Positions 8,273 to 17,522 of a stretch of 64,000 nucleotides of DNA are shown piece after piece. Numbering within the stretch: position 1 is the first letter of the stretch; the number at the start of each line of letters is the position of its first letter. The stretch lies in assembly GCA_020632635.1 (NCBI GenBank), contig JACKFE010000005.1:124001-188000 (forward strand), given 5' to 3'. Under the pieces are notes generated by a model, which was not told the DNA's origin, searched no databases, and was given only the letters and a program-made list of their open reading frames with translations. The DNA comes from Nitrospiraceae bacterium. Lineage in GTDB: Bacteria > Nitrospirota > Nitrospiria > Nitrospirales > UBA8639. Made by a program: the position numbers and the translations under genes.

Positions 8273-9097
8273 ATGCAGAAATTCCTTATATTCATCATTG
8301 CGTTGTCCACCAGCCTCCTTTTTCAGGTGATTGGTCTCACTGGTATGCCATCGACGGTAAGAGCGGCTGACCCTCCTACTCTGCTGATTCATGAAGTAGC
8401 GGATTATTTCCCTGATCAAACAGGCAATGAATGGGTGTACCGCGGCACGATGCTTGAGGGTGGAATGGTCCAAATCGCCGATGGACGGTTTACGAACGTG
8501 TCCAAAGTCATGGGGATGGAAACCATTGATGGTGTGGTCGTGACTGTTTTTCATGATACCAATCCGGGAGATCAAGGTCCTTCGGATAGTTATTATCGGC
8601 GTGATGCGGCTGGCATTCGGTATTACGGGTCCAAACCAGGTACGACCCTGGAACGGCAGCTCGTACCATACCAAATTGTCCGATTCCCTTTAGCCATTCC
8701 CAGTACCTTCGAACAATTAAATCGTCGCGGGCTCAATTTGGGAATGGATTTGGATCGCGATGGAGAATCTGAATCCGTGGATGTCCTTGCGGTGGTTACG
8801 GTTCATGCTCAAGAATCTATTCGCGTGCCCGCGGGGGTTTATCCCGAAGCGATTAAGCTTGAAGCCCGAATGACCATGGACGTGCACCTGACTGAAAGCG
8901 GGACGACTATTCAAGGAACCGACGTGATGACTGCTTGGTTTGCGAAGGGGGTTGGTTTATTAAAGTATGTGGAGCGGCAAACCATCCCTTCTCCGCGCAA
9001 TCAACATGAACGTATGGTAGAAGTCATTGAAGAATTAGAAAAATTTACCCCTTCTTTCGGCAAGGAGTCACCGGGAGGGGGCAAACCCTCGTCGTAA
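8273..9097 (+). CDS. Exported protein of unknown function
   Basis: The 274-residue protein starts with a clear signal peptide (hydrophobic stretch at about 4-24, likely cut after VRAA near 32). The mature part is rich in beta-strand character with repeated DG/GT turns and no cysteines. The start of the mature region, with DYFPDQTGNEWVYRG, resembles the opening of several beta-sandwich periplasmic or lipoprotein-like families in bacteria, but I cannot name the family firmly. It has no obvious catalytic motif. It is convergent with putA and overlaps the end of that gene by 30 bases. A periplasmic location is inferred. Confidence 0.7.
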   Translation: MQKFLIFIIALSTSLLFQVIGLTGMPSTVRAADPPTLLIHEVADYFPDQTGNEWVYRGTMLEGGMVQIADGRFTNVSKVMGMETIDGVVVTVFHDTNPGDQGPSDSYYRRDAAGIRYYGSKPGTTLERQLVPYQIVRFPLAIPSTFEQLNRRGLNLGMDLDRDGESESVDVLAVVTVHAQESIRVPAGVYPEAIKLEARMTMDVHLTESGTTIQGTDVMTAWFAKGVGLLKYVERQTIPSPRNQHERMVEVIEELEKFTPSFGKESPGGGKPSS

Positions 9098-12073
9098 CGT
9101 GTTTTCAGAAACAATGGTTTCAATCATGAATTGTTCGAGGTAACCTTTTCCCCCTGCTTTTCTTCCCACTCCTGAGAGCCTATGCCCCCCAAAGGGTTGG
9201 CGGCCGACTAGTGATCCGGTGATGGGGCGGTTAATATAGATATTTCCCACATCGAGCCTGTCCTGAACAAGTTGAATGTTTGCCGGACTTCTGGAGTAGA
9301 TTCCCCCGGTTAATGCGCAGGATGAGTTATTCGCTATATCCAGAGCCTCTTTGATCTTTGAGGCTTTGATGATGACCATGACCGGCCCAAAAATTTCTTC
9401 CTGTACCACCGGGTGCGATTGAGGCAGATCAGCCAGAATGACCGGGCCTTGAAAATATCCAGGTCCGGCGTGGCGTCGATCCAGGACACATCGGCCATCT
9501 CGTTTTCCCATTTCAATATATTGTCGGACTTTGGCTAATGCTCGTTCATCAATGAGGGGGCCTATTCGGTTGCCAGGATGGATCGGGGAACCGAGTGGAA
9601 TGTTGAGAGCGGCCTGTTTCAGCCGTTCCAGGAAGCTTTCATAAATGGTTTCTAGAACAATAATACGCGAGCAAGCCGAGCATTTTTGTCCCTGATACCC
9701 GGTGGCGCTAGCCAACACGCCAATAACGGCTTCATCCAAATCAGCTGTTTCATCTACAATAATGGCATTTTTGCCTCCCATTTCGGCTATGACATGTGGA
9801 ATATGGTGTTGCTCGGGTCCTATCTGACTGGCCGTTCGAAGGATTTCCAAACCCACAGATTGTGATCCGGTAAAGGCAATCAGATTAACCAGAGGATGAC
9901 GGACTAAGGCCTGTCCAATGTCTGGGCCTCCAGGAAGAAATTGCAAAACTCCTTGAGGTAGTCCGGCATCAGCAAGCAGTGTCAAAAGGTGATACCCCAT
10001 CATGGGCGATCGTTCCGAAGGCTTAAACAGGACGACATTTCCTGTCACTAAAGCGGCTGACACTAGCCCGGTGGGGATGGCCAGCGAGAAATTCCATGGG
10101 GCAATGATGACAGCTAGTCCTCGTGGATGCCATTGGCGTCTATTCATTTCCCCCGGTGCTTGTAGGGTAGGATTTGCGCGGCTCAGGCGAATCATATCCC
10201 GCCCGTAAAATTCCAAAAAGTCGATGGCCTCGGCCACATCCGCATCGGCTTCTCGCCAGGGTTTTCCTGTTTCCAAAATTTCCCATGCCGCCAATTCGGC
10301 CTTGGTTTTCCTCATGAGGCATGCCGTTCGAAAAAGGATGTTCGCTCGGTCATGCGGCGGGATGTGACGCCAAGAGTCGAGCTGTGTCTGAACAGACTGT
10401 ATGAGTGTGTCTAGACTGGACGGTGTGATGGTGGAAAAGCGTGCAATGACTTGTTCTGGGTTGCTGGGATTGATGCTGCACAATTCCGGCCCATTGAAAT
10501 CTACAGTGGGTGGGACTGGATAGGTGTAATGACGGCCTAATTTTTCGGTGGTCCGTTGAAGAGCCTGGGAAAGCCAATCGTGATTTCTTGATAATGAAAA
10601 ATCCGTATGTGGCTCGTTGGTAAATGGGGAGATGCCCCCTTCCTCTGGTAGAGGTGGCGGTTCGCTTCCTTGCCAAGAGGATGATTCTGTGTGGGAGTCA
10701 TTTCGTCTATCGTCCCGATGTTTCTGAGGGGTAGCTAGTAGATGTTCGATGGATTCTGCCGATTCATATTGTCGCCGGATAAAACTTTCATTGGAGGTAT
10801 TTTCCAAGAGACGGCGAACCAAATAGGACATCCCTGGGAGCAGATCTCCAATGGGTGTATAGATGCGTAACCGGTGGCCCTGACTGATAAGGGACTGTTG
10901 GAGGGGGTCGGCCATGCCAAAAAGCATTTGGAATTCAAATGTCTCGGGAGAAATCTTTTGAGCATAGGCCAGGGCCTGTACATACGCGACCGTCCGAATA
11001 TTATGGGACCCGAGGGCTGGCCGGACAAACGAGCGATGCTCGAAAATTTTTGTGACGAGGGCCTCATAATTCGCGTCGGTCTCATGTTGATGCTGAAAGA
11101 CCGGTACGGGCCAATTCCGCTGTGTATACCGAATCACCTCGGAATCCCAATAGGCTCCTTTGACTAATCGAATACTAAACGGACTGTCCCGAGTAGTCCC
11201 CCATTTCAAGAGGGTCTCAAGACTTTCCGGTGAATGCCTGAGATAGGCCTGAAGTGCAATTCCCCCGTAGGGATAGGCTTGATATGCCGATTCAGAAAAT
11301 ATTTTGGTGAACGTGAAAAGAATAAAGGGTTCCAGTTCGGCCTGTTCCATATCAAAAGTGATTGCAGCGGGGAGGCGTTGGGCCAGATCTAAAATGGCAC
11401 GAAGACGTGGAGCGATGCCGGCATAGCTTCCCTCGCGGTCGAGAGGGTCGACTTGGGAATAGAGTGCTGAAAGCTTAATGGATAATTGAACACGGGGAAG
11501 GGGGCCAAGATGGTCTCGTTCCAAATGAATCTGTCGTGGCCAGGCATTGGCGAGGAGGTTGAGTGAGTTGAGGGCATGGAGGCACTTTTCGAGATAGTCG
11601 TCGGCTTCCTGTTCACTGACCGTGGCTTCCCCTAACAAGTCGGCTGAAAAGGCGCAACCGTTCGTCCAGAGGTTAGTGAGTGCGGGAGCTGCCTGTTCAA
11701 GTGATCCACCGGCCATAAAGGTATTGGCCATGTGGAGAAACTGACGGCGAAGAAGCATAGTGCTGACTGACCGGCCAACGGGGGTGGGAGTGAGATGATT
11801 CAGGAGCCATCGAAAAGGCTTCGGCAAGGAGGCGAGATCACCAAAGTATTCCCGGAGCGTATGGCAAAATTGCTGGTCGGTTTTCAGGGCAGGCAAGACA
11901 TCGATAAATCGAAAGAGTTGTACTTTGAAAGTTTCATCTCGCGTTCCCCAGTCTAGTAATAGATTGGTCCACCAGCGGTGGTTAAAAGCCACGGGTCTAT
12001 GTTGATGGGCCTGCTTGAGGAGCGATTCTCCAAATTGCTGGATTGAGGAATTTAGGGGTGCGGATGAAGACAT
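9068..12073 (-). CDS. putA: Bifunctional proline dehydrogenase / delta-1-pyrroline-5-carboxylate dehydrogenase
   Basis: PutA oxidises proline to glutamate in two steps, with FAD in the first and NAD in the second. The 1001-residue protein lacks the extra N-terminal DNA-binding domain and C-terminal extension of long PutA forms. The N-terminal half (to about 460) is the PRODH barrel, with RLVKGAYWDSE and a distal RRLLENTSNESFIRR segment. The second half is an aldehyde dehydrogenase with APWNFSLAIPTG, the AFTGSQSVG loop, and the catalytic cysteine in GQKCSACSRI. I choose ATG 12073 because GGGAGG lies five bases upstream; an in-frame ATG at 12097 would put that site inside the gene. Its 3' end overlaps the convergent neighbour. 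Confidence 0.95.
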   Translation of the reverse strand: MSSSAPLNSSIQQFGESLLKQAHQHRPVAFNHRWWTNLLLDWGTRDETFKVQLFRFIDVLPALKTDQQFCHTLREYFGDLASLPKPFRWLLNHLTPTPVGRSVSTMLLRRQFLHMANTFMAGGSLEQAAPALTNLWTNGCAFSADLLGEATVSEQEADDYLEKCLHALNSLNLLANAWPRQIHLERDHLGPLPRVQLSIKLSALYSQVDPLDREGSYAGIAPRLRAILDLAQRLPAAITFDMEQAELEPFILFTFTKIFSESAYQAYPYGGIALQAYLRHSPESLETLLKWGTTRDSPFSIRLVKGAYWDSEVIRYTQRNWPVPVFQHQHETDANYEALVTKIFEHRSFVRPALGSHNIRTVAYVQALAYAQKISPETFEFQMLFGMADPLQQSLISQGHRLRIYTPIGDLLPGMSYLVRRLLENTSNESFIRRQYESAESIEHLLATPQKHRDDRRNDSHTESSSWQGSEPPPLPEEGGISPFTNEPHTDFSLSRNHDWLSQALQRTTEKLGRHYTYPVPPTVDFNGPELCSINPSNPEQVIARFSTITPSSLDTLIQSVQTQLDSWRHIPPHDRANILFRTACLMRKTKAELAAWEILETGKPWREADADVAEAIDFLEFYGRDMIRLSRANPTLQAPGEMNRRQWHPRGLAVIIAPWNFSLAIPTGLVSAALVTGNVVLFKPSERSPMMGYHLLTLLADAGLPQGVLQFLPGGPDIGQALVRHPLVNLIAFTGSQSVGLEILRTASQIGPEQHHIPHVIAEMGGKNAIIVDETADLDEAVIGVLASATGYQGQKCSACSRIIVLETIYESFLERLKQAALNIPLGSPIHPGNRIGPLIDERALAKVRQYIEMGKRDGRCVLDRRHAGPGYFQGPVILADLPQSHPVVQEEIFGPVMVIIKASKIKEALDIANNSSCALTGGIYSRSPANIQLVQDRLDVGNIYINRPITGSLVGRQPFGGHRLSGVGRKAGGKGYLEQFMIETIVSENTLRRGFAPSR

Positions 12074-12165
12074 ATCTACCTCCCTTCCCAAAACCATCTC
12101 TTTACATTCTACACCTTTTCGGAGCCAAGAATGAGGAGATAAAGCAGTGAGGGGGAGAAAGATGC

Positions 12166-13374
12166 TCAGGGCTTGCAGACGGTTAGGCGTTTTCCTGAAA
12201 TGCTGCCATAGGGACCCAAGGAGTTTTTGAAGGTGCCTTCCATGATCGTATCTCGATTACTGAGAAGAAGGCTGTCTTCTTGCTTACCTTGGCCAAAAAT
12301 CCATTCGACATAGACCGTATCTCCAGAGACGGTCACAGTATTTGGAGTGGGTTGATCGGGGGGGATTGGTTCCCCAGGCGGGTAAAAGTTGACGGTTAAT
12401 TTATGGTCTTGATGATTCAAGTGGTTATGAAGGGTCCAAAGCCAAGAACCACATACCCTCGCCAACATGGTGCGTTCCTGTTCTTGTTGTTGCCATTGGG
12501 TCAGGTCTGGAATTTCCGTGAAAATGATTTCATAAGCCTGGAGCTGAACGGTTCTGGCTTCCTGCGTGATATAACTCTGGAGCATGGGAAGCAATTGTGT
12601 ACGGATAAAGTGTGGAGCGTAGTCAGTCTTCCGCGATTGTAGCGATGTATTCGAATCCTCAGATGCAGAAAGTCCAGTTTGAAAGCCTTGGAGTTTTTGG
12701 CGGATTCCCTCCACACCGTATTCTTCGCAAATCGTGATCCAGGAATCGGCCGGAACCATCGTGATTGGGAATTGTTCATTGACGGAGGCCTCGAATTGAC
12801 GATATCCCTGATCCATGTCGTCTAAGGGGGGCTCTGAAAGTGATTGGAAGGATGTAAGCCTCTCTTGTAGACGGTTCAACCTGGTAAGGCGAGTGAACAG
12901 CTCAGTGTCCGCCATCCACGTGAAATTGTGAGCAAGGGGAGGGGAGATCTCAATCGGCTCGGCTACGCCAAGGGCCATATTGACGTTTGAAAGGTCATGA
13001 ACGGTTTCGACGGTTTTCATGGCAGCCATTAATCGCATGATGGCCTTCTGAATGTGAGAAGGAAGATGAAGCTTTGCCGGACTCTTTGCAGCGGGTCGTT
13101 GACGGGCTAATTGGGCGATAAACGATGGATTGGATTGAAGAAAGAGTTGAAGCGCGTCTTCCTGGGAGTGAACATTGTGAATTTCAGATGAATGGGTCTT
13201 CAAAAAAATCAGAGGGTTTTTCAACATCTCCGTCGAGGCTCTGGAAAAGGGGGGAAGGATGATTGCTAAGATTTCTATGGTAAATAGGAGGCCTAGAATG
13301 GCCAAAAGACGAGATTTGGAAAGAGCAGAAGAAAAGGGGTACTGCCAGATCATATCCGTGTAGGTTTCGTTCAA
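12166..13374 (-). CDS. Membrane-anchored or exported protein of unknown function
   Basis: I do not recognise the family. The 402-residue protein has an N-terminal hydrophobic segment (about 20-42: LLAILGLLFTIEILAIIL), probably a signal anchor, then a largely helical, glutamine-rich body. The last 80 residues look more beta-like (NTVTVSGDTVYVEWIFGQG) and may form a small separate domain. The open frame begins at TTG 13374; ATG 13353 is an alternative that keeps the hydrophobic segment. Neither has a strong ribosome site. It lies 92 bases upstream of putA on the same strand, so co-expression is possible but not shown. Confidence 0.6.
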   Translation of the reverse strand: MNETYTDMIWQYPFSSALSKSRLLAILGLLFTIEILAIILPPFSRASTEMLKNPLIFLKTHSSEIHNVHSQEDALQLFLQSNPSFIAQLARQRPAAKSPAKLHLPSHIQKAIMRLMAAMKTVETVHDLSNVNMALGVAEPIEISPPLAHNFTWMADTELFTRLTRLNRLQERLTSFQSLSEPPLDDMDQGYRQFEASVNEQFPITMVPADSWITICEEYGVEGIRQKLQGFQTGLSASEDSNTSLQSRKTDYAPHFIRTQLLPMLQSYITQEARTVQLQAYEIIFTEIPDLTQWQQQEQERTMLARVCGSWLWTLHNHLNHQDHKLTVNFYPPGEPIPPDQPTPNTVTVSGDTVYVEWIFGQGKQEDSLLLSNRDTIMEGTFKNSLGPYGSISGKRLTVCKP

Positions 13375-13446
13375 ATCGAGCGAAGTTAAATGTCTTCTCG
13401 AAATTGCCGTCTGTTTGTAACAAGGAAGGATGATGTTATGCGTATA

Positions 13447-14340
13447 TCATTTGGATTTTTGTAAAATGTTATTAATGAATTCCATGGAAGATTGAAGAAC
13501 GTTGTCTGATTCGGATGAGCGAAATGCGGGGGATAGGGCATTGTAAAATCCGTCTGCTGTGTCTGGGTAGTGTTGCACTGTCACGCTCTTTCCTGCCTGA
13601 GCGCAGGTTTTCGTAAACTCTTGGAGTTGGGCTGGAGTCAATGCGTTGGTGAGTTCTGGAATATGGAGCATAAGAGGGCAATGTAATTTATTAATCAGGT
13701 CGGAATCTTGTGGTAATGCAGGAGACACGGCGATGGCTGCCTGAAGGCGCCGTCTGTGGGCGGCCGTTTGAATGGCAAGGGTGCCACCCATTCCAAATCC
13801 GATCAAGGCGTGTGCATTCCTGGTAATGAGTTCCAATGTCGTGTCTTCCGCCAAATTGGCATTTAGAAATTCAAAGCAGGCATTGATGTCCTGCAGCGCT
13901 TGCGCTTCGTTCAGTCGTTCGCAAAGAGCATCGGCGACTTCTTCATTGGCCGTCACCATTCCACCTTGGCGGCCGTAAAGATTGGGGACCAATACCACAT
14001 ATCCTTCGCAAGCAAGGCGTTTAGCCAGATCTTGAATGGTGGAGGTCAACCCCCACTTATCATGAAGGAGAACCATGGCTGAGAAGGGGCCTTTGGCCTG
14101 CGGGCTATATTGGATGCCTTCAACTTGGGCTTCTTTGGGAATTCTGGTAGCGGCATAGGGGTCCACCATATGGTCTTTATGAGTGGAAAAAATTCCAGAA
14201 CTGTTAAATCGCACCATTCCATAACCAATTTGTTCAAGAGAATACGGAGCCGTATGTTGAGTCATGGGGCCTCGATAGGTTTCTGAAAAAATGGATAAAA
14301 GTAATAAAAGTATTGAAAAAAAAGGGAAAAACCTTTGCAC
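13447..14340 (-). CDS. Dienelactone-hydrolase-family protein lacking the catalytic triad
   Basis: The fold is that of dienelactone hydrolase: an N-terminal signal-like hydrophobic stretch (4-18), then VLLHDKWGLT, the YVVLVPNLYG strand, and the nucleophile elbow region. The nucleophile position (family GxCxGG) reads GFGMGG, with glycine at residue 183. The catalytic histidine position (family HGF) reads ADGF, with aspartate at 263. The acidic residue loop near 229-233 also lacks the usual aspartate. The 297-residue frame is intact, with no stop or shift, so this looks like a maintained non-enzyme and not a decaying gene. The start is GTG 14340. A binding or structural role outside the cytoplasm is inferred. 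Confidence 0.75.
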   Translation of the reverse strand: MQRFFPFFSILLLLLSIFSETYRGPMTQHTAPYSLEQIGYGMVRFNSSGIFSTHKDHMVDPYAATRIPKEAQVEGIQYSPQAKGPFSAMVLLHDKWGLTSTIQDLAKRLACEGYVVLVPNLYGRQGGMVTANEEVADALCERLNEAQALQDINACFEFLNANLAEDTTLELITRNAHALIGFGMGGTLAIQTAAHRRRLQAAIAVSPALPQDSDLINKLHCPLMLHIPELTNALTPAQLQEFTKTCAQAGKSVTVQHYPDTADGFYNALSPAFRSSESDNVLQSSMEFINNILQKSK

Positions 14341-14867
14341 TATATCGGCCTTTTCTTTGGCCTGTCAATAAACAATAGGGTGCGTCTCATGTGGTACAGG
14401 GTGTCTTGGTTATGGAAGATGGTAATCATCCCACTTTCTTGAAATTTCTTTTTTGGGACGGCTTACAGGTTGACCTTGTATTTCGTTTTCTACCTGAGAC
14501 AACAACTGGAAAGTGAAAAATGCCTGTTCAATTGATGAGGAAGAAGTTTTTTGAAAGTAATGAGAAGAGTGAACCCAATATAATATGACGATCTCCTCCT
14601 TTATTGCGGTTCTCAAATCGAAGAAGATGGGGGGCTATCAGTGCAATGGTGGCGATGGTCTGGTAAGGAGAAATGCAATGTGCAAGGGGGCGTATTGTGT
14701 GCGGTTTCTCCTAAAGATTTATCTGGTCGGGTATTGCCTGAATGATAGCGTAGAAATGCTAGAAGAGTTCACTAGGGAATATTGCCAATAGTCATGATCT
14801 CGTGTAAGATAGGGCCAAGTTGTCCGGATTTTTTACTGCAGTGAACATCTCCAGAGAGGGTTTGTGA
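14341..14867. other. Intergenic region with no convincing gene
   Basis: This stretch separates the - strand DLH-like gene from the + strand lysine-rich gene, so it should hold both promoters. It is richer in A and T than its neighbours. Two short open frames exist (14410-14616 on - and 14585-14791 on +), but neither has a ribosome site or a recognisable sequence. I see no clear terminator or repeat. Confidence 0.4.
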
Positions 14868-15410
14868 ATGGAACGGCGAGTCACTTCTCATACGGAAGAA
14901 GAAGAAATGAATCAACGCCGCCGCTTGTTGACCCTGGCCAGGAAAGGCGATCAAAAGGCTGTGGAGCAGTTGTTCGAATTGTATCAGGTGAAAGTCTTCT
15001 CTGGAGATTCCCTGAAAAGAAAGAAGCTTCCGGCCTTTCCTTTGCAGAAGCCGACTCATGTCGTACCAAAAGGGTCCTATGCCCCTGAAAAAAAAGAAGA
15101 AAAAGTTCCTGCGAAAGGTTTGGCGCTAGCGAAAAATCAGAAAAAATCCGGTACGCTCAAAGGCGAGGAACTGAAGAGACCCATTCAGGGCGGGAAAGTG
15201 GTTCCCTTTAAAGGGGCTATTCAAAAGCTTGAAAAAGGTAAAACGGGAGAAAAAACTCAGGCAAAATCTGCGGGTATGACTGGAAAGCCAAAAATGTCCT
15301 CTCGTTCTGATGGAAAGTCAACGGTTTCGAAGCCGAGCAAGCCAAAAATCATGAAGTCCGGGCCTGCCAAGAAAATCAAAACTTCAAAAAAACCAACAAA
15401 GAAAAAGTAG
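14868..15410 (+). CDS. Lysine-rich basic protein with a sigma-factor-like N-terminal segment
   Basis: The 180-residue protein has two parts. Residues about 17-43 (RRLLTLARKGDQKAVEQLFE) resemble the first helix of sigma-70 region 2 in ECF sigma factors. The remainder is low-complexity and strongly basic, with many Lys, Pro, Ser and Thr and a run ending in KKPTKKK, like the tails of histone H1-like or nucleoid-binding proteins. ATG 14868 has a GAGAGGG ribosome site about seven bases upstream. The sigma-like part is too short to be a working sigma factor. Nucleic-acid binding is inferred from charge alone. Confidence 0.6.
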   Translation: MERRVTSHTEEEEMNQRRRLLTLARKGDQKAVEQLFELYQVKVFSGDSLKRKKLPAFPLQKPTHVVPKGSYAPEKKEEKVPAKGLALAKNQKKSGTLKGEELKRPIQGGKVVPFKGAIQKLEKGKTGEKTQAKSAGMTGKPKMSSRSDGKSTVSKPSKPKIMKSGPAKKIKTSKKPTKKK

Positions 15411-15531
15411 GAGTTGCGAATATTCTTCGTTCATTGTCATCTTATGAAATAGATCAGGATGATTTGCGGGAGAGCGAGAGGATGGATCTTAGGTAAGTGT
15501 AAGGCTTGGGAAAATTAAACGAAGGATGTTA

Positions 15532-15834
15532 TTAATAGCGTACTTCAACCCGAAGCCCCCCTTCAGCCAATTTCTTGCCGATGGTTTCTGCCGATTTAAT
15601 ATCTCCTTGAAAGACGATCGCGCTACCGCGATGATCAATTTGCCAAGCTAGTTCAAATGCATGGGGTGGCGTCATGCCTGGGATGATTTGGCAGAATAGG
15701 GAAATTACCTGTTGGTAGGTATGGCAATCGCAATTGAATACGATGACCGCTGCCTCAAAGTCCTCCCCCGTTCCAAGGTCTGAGACTTCTTTGATACCCG
15801 GAATGTCGATTGTCTCAATTGCTTGGGTCATCAT
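15532..15834 (-). CDS. clpS: ClpS-like adaptor with an altered N-degron pocket
   Basis: ClpS binds ClpA and delivers N-end-rule substrates for proteolysis. The last 80 residues match the ClpS core: a VIVFNCDCHTYQQV strand-helix, a central AFELAWQIDHRG helix, and a final strand GGLRVEVRY. In E. coli ClpS the alpha-amino group of the substrate is held by N34, D35 and H66. By my alignment the equivalents here are N, C and D, so two of three differ. I start it at the ATG pair at 15834/15831, giving 100 residues; no purine-rich ribosome site is visible. The frame stays open upstream to 16074 without ClpS similarity, so a longer N terminus is possible. No clpA gene is in the window. Confidence 0.7.
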   Translation of the reverse strand: MMTQAIETIDIPGIKEVSDLGTGEDFEAAVIVFNCDCHTYQQVISLFCQIIPGMTPPHAFELAWQIDHRGSAIVFQGDIKSAETIGKKLAEGGLRVEVRY

Positions 15835-16117
15835 AGAGGGGGCATTGTAACAATGGGAAAAAGACCTCACAAGGTAATCATTGGCATGATCCTGTTGATT
15901 ATGCCAGGAAATTCGCTGAAATTCTGTGTGTGAAGGGATAGAAATGAAAAGAGCATGAGTTATGTTCCAACTCTCTCGTTCCGAAAGATGATCGGAAGGA
16001 CCTGGTATCGTTTCTGCCCTCTTTTGTTGATCCTCTCTGGATATCGAGGATAGTTGACTCAATAGTATAGACAAAGATGATTTGCTGGATATAGATAATT
16101 TTAGAAAAGGAGTCGTT

Positions 16118-17125
16118 GTGGCTAAAACGATACTTGTGACAGGGGCTGCCGGGTTTATCGGGAGTCATGCTGTCGAACATTTATGGCGTCGTGGCGATTG
16201 TGTTGTGGGATTAGATAATTTAAATGATTATTACGACCCTGCTCGAAAGGAAGCGAATCTCCAGGAAGTGATTGGACAGGCCAAACAGGAAAATTGGAAT
16301 GGCGAATTTCAGTTTGTGAAAGGCGATATTCGTGACCGAAATTTGCTGAAAGAGTTATTCGAGAAATATACGTTTGATGGAATTATTCATCTGGCTGCCA
16401 TGGCCGGAGTGCGAGTCTCTATTGATGATCCAGAATTGTATTACGACGTCAACGTGAATGGAACATTAGCCCTTTTGGATGGAGCTGTTGGGCGGTTAAG
16501 GCCAACCACAAGTCAGCGACACGCGCCCACATTTGTTTTCGCTTCAACATCCTCAGTCTATGGAGATACGAAAATCATTCCTTTTATCCCTGAGGATCAT
16601 TGTGACAGACCTCTCGCGCCTTATGCCGCCAGTAAACGGGCCAGCGAATTATTGGGCTTTACCTATCATCATCTCTATAAATTGGATTTTACCGGCCTTC
16701 GATTCTTCACGGTATATGGGCCTAGGGGGCGACCGGATATGATGGCATATAAAGTCCTGGATAATATTTTTACCGGATGTGAAGTGCCGCTCTACAACAA
16801 TGGGAATATGCATCGAGATTGGACTTATGTTGAAGATATTGTGGCTGGGCTCGTGAGGGCTGTAGACCGTCCTTTGGGGTATGAAATCCTCAATTTGGGA
16901 AGAGGGGAGCCTGTTCTTCTTGCAGATTTCGTAAAAGGGATTGAATGTTTAGCTGGGCGTAAGGCTCATCTGGTGCCGGCGCCAATGTTGGATGCCGATA
17001 TTGCCTATACCTTTGCGGATATTTCTAAAACTCAAAAGTTGTTGGGTTATGCTCCAAAAGTATCCGTTCCTGAGGGCGTGGATCGGTTCTGGAAGTGGTA
17101 CCAAACTGCAATTTTGCGAACATGA
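16118..17125 (+). CDS. NAD-dependent nucleotide-sugar epimerase (UDP-glucuronate 4-epimerase type)
   Basis: An extended SDR that interconverts nucleotide sugars for capsule, O-antigen or exopolysaccharide. The 335-residue protein begins MAKTILVTGAAGFIGSH, with the NAD-binding GxxGxxG. It has GLDNLNDYYDP after the second strand, as in UDP-glucuronate and related epimerases, then the catalytic TSSVYG threonine/serine region and the YAASK tyrosine-lysine pair. GTG 16118 is preferred because AAGGAG lies five bases upstream (16107-16112); the frame is open from 16082 but that extension carries no domain. It stands alone with no glycosyltransferases beside it, so the exact sugar is unknown. Confidence 0.88.
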   Translation: MAKTILVTGAAGFIGSHAVEHLWRRGDCVVGLDNLNDYYDPARKEANLQEVIGQAKQENWNGEFQFVKGDIRDRNLLKELFEKYTFDGIIHLAAMAGVRVSIDDPELYYDVNVNGTLALLDGAVGRLRPTTSQRHAPTFVFASTSSVYGDTKIIPFIPEDHCDRPLAPYAASKRASELLGFTYHHLYKLDFTGLRFFTVYGPRGRPDMMAYKVLDNIFTGCEVPLYNNGNMHRDWTYVEDIVAGLVRAVDRPLGYEILNLGRGEPVLLADFVKGIECLAGRKAHLVPAPMLDADIAYTFADISKTQKLLGYAPKVSVPEGVDRFWKWYQTAILRT

Positions 17126-17522
17126 GAGGCGCTCCCATATTGGGCAAGTCGTTTCCCCATTCAATGGGACGGATAGATGAAAACGAGGTTGCTTGTTCTA
17201 GGAGAAAGGTGATTTGATTCAGATGAGGGCCTTTTGTTTCTCAATATCTCCTGGCGACTTTTTCTAGGGACTAAATTGATTTTTCCTTCCCAAACTTCCC
17301 CTGCTCTATTCGTGTTGGGTATTTCCCATTCTTTTGTCTGATTGTCGTAGGTCCTTAAGTTTTTTTCACTCGGGCCGATACTCTATTGATATGAGATTAG
17401 CTTATGCCTGTGGTGCTAAGTCACCAAAGGTTTTGTGACGCAGTTGAACCATTCGCCGAGATATTCCATGGGAGAAATCTGTGGATCACTCATCAAGGCA
17501 AACCATTGATCAGGAGGGGCTC
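17126..17522 (+). other. Long upstream region of the Pal-like gene
   Basis: No open frame with a ribosome site or recognisable sequence is present in these 397 bases. The stretch is T-rich around 17240-17370. It probably holds the promoter of the Pal-like lipoprotein gene and the end of the epimerase transcript, but I could not pick a convincing -35/-10 pair or a hairpin followed by a T run. Confidence 0.35.

Noticed and set aside
14410..14791. Two short frames in the gap before the lysine-rich gene
   Set aside because: No ribosome site and no similarity on either strand.
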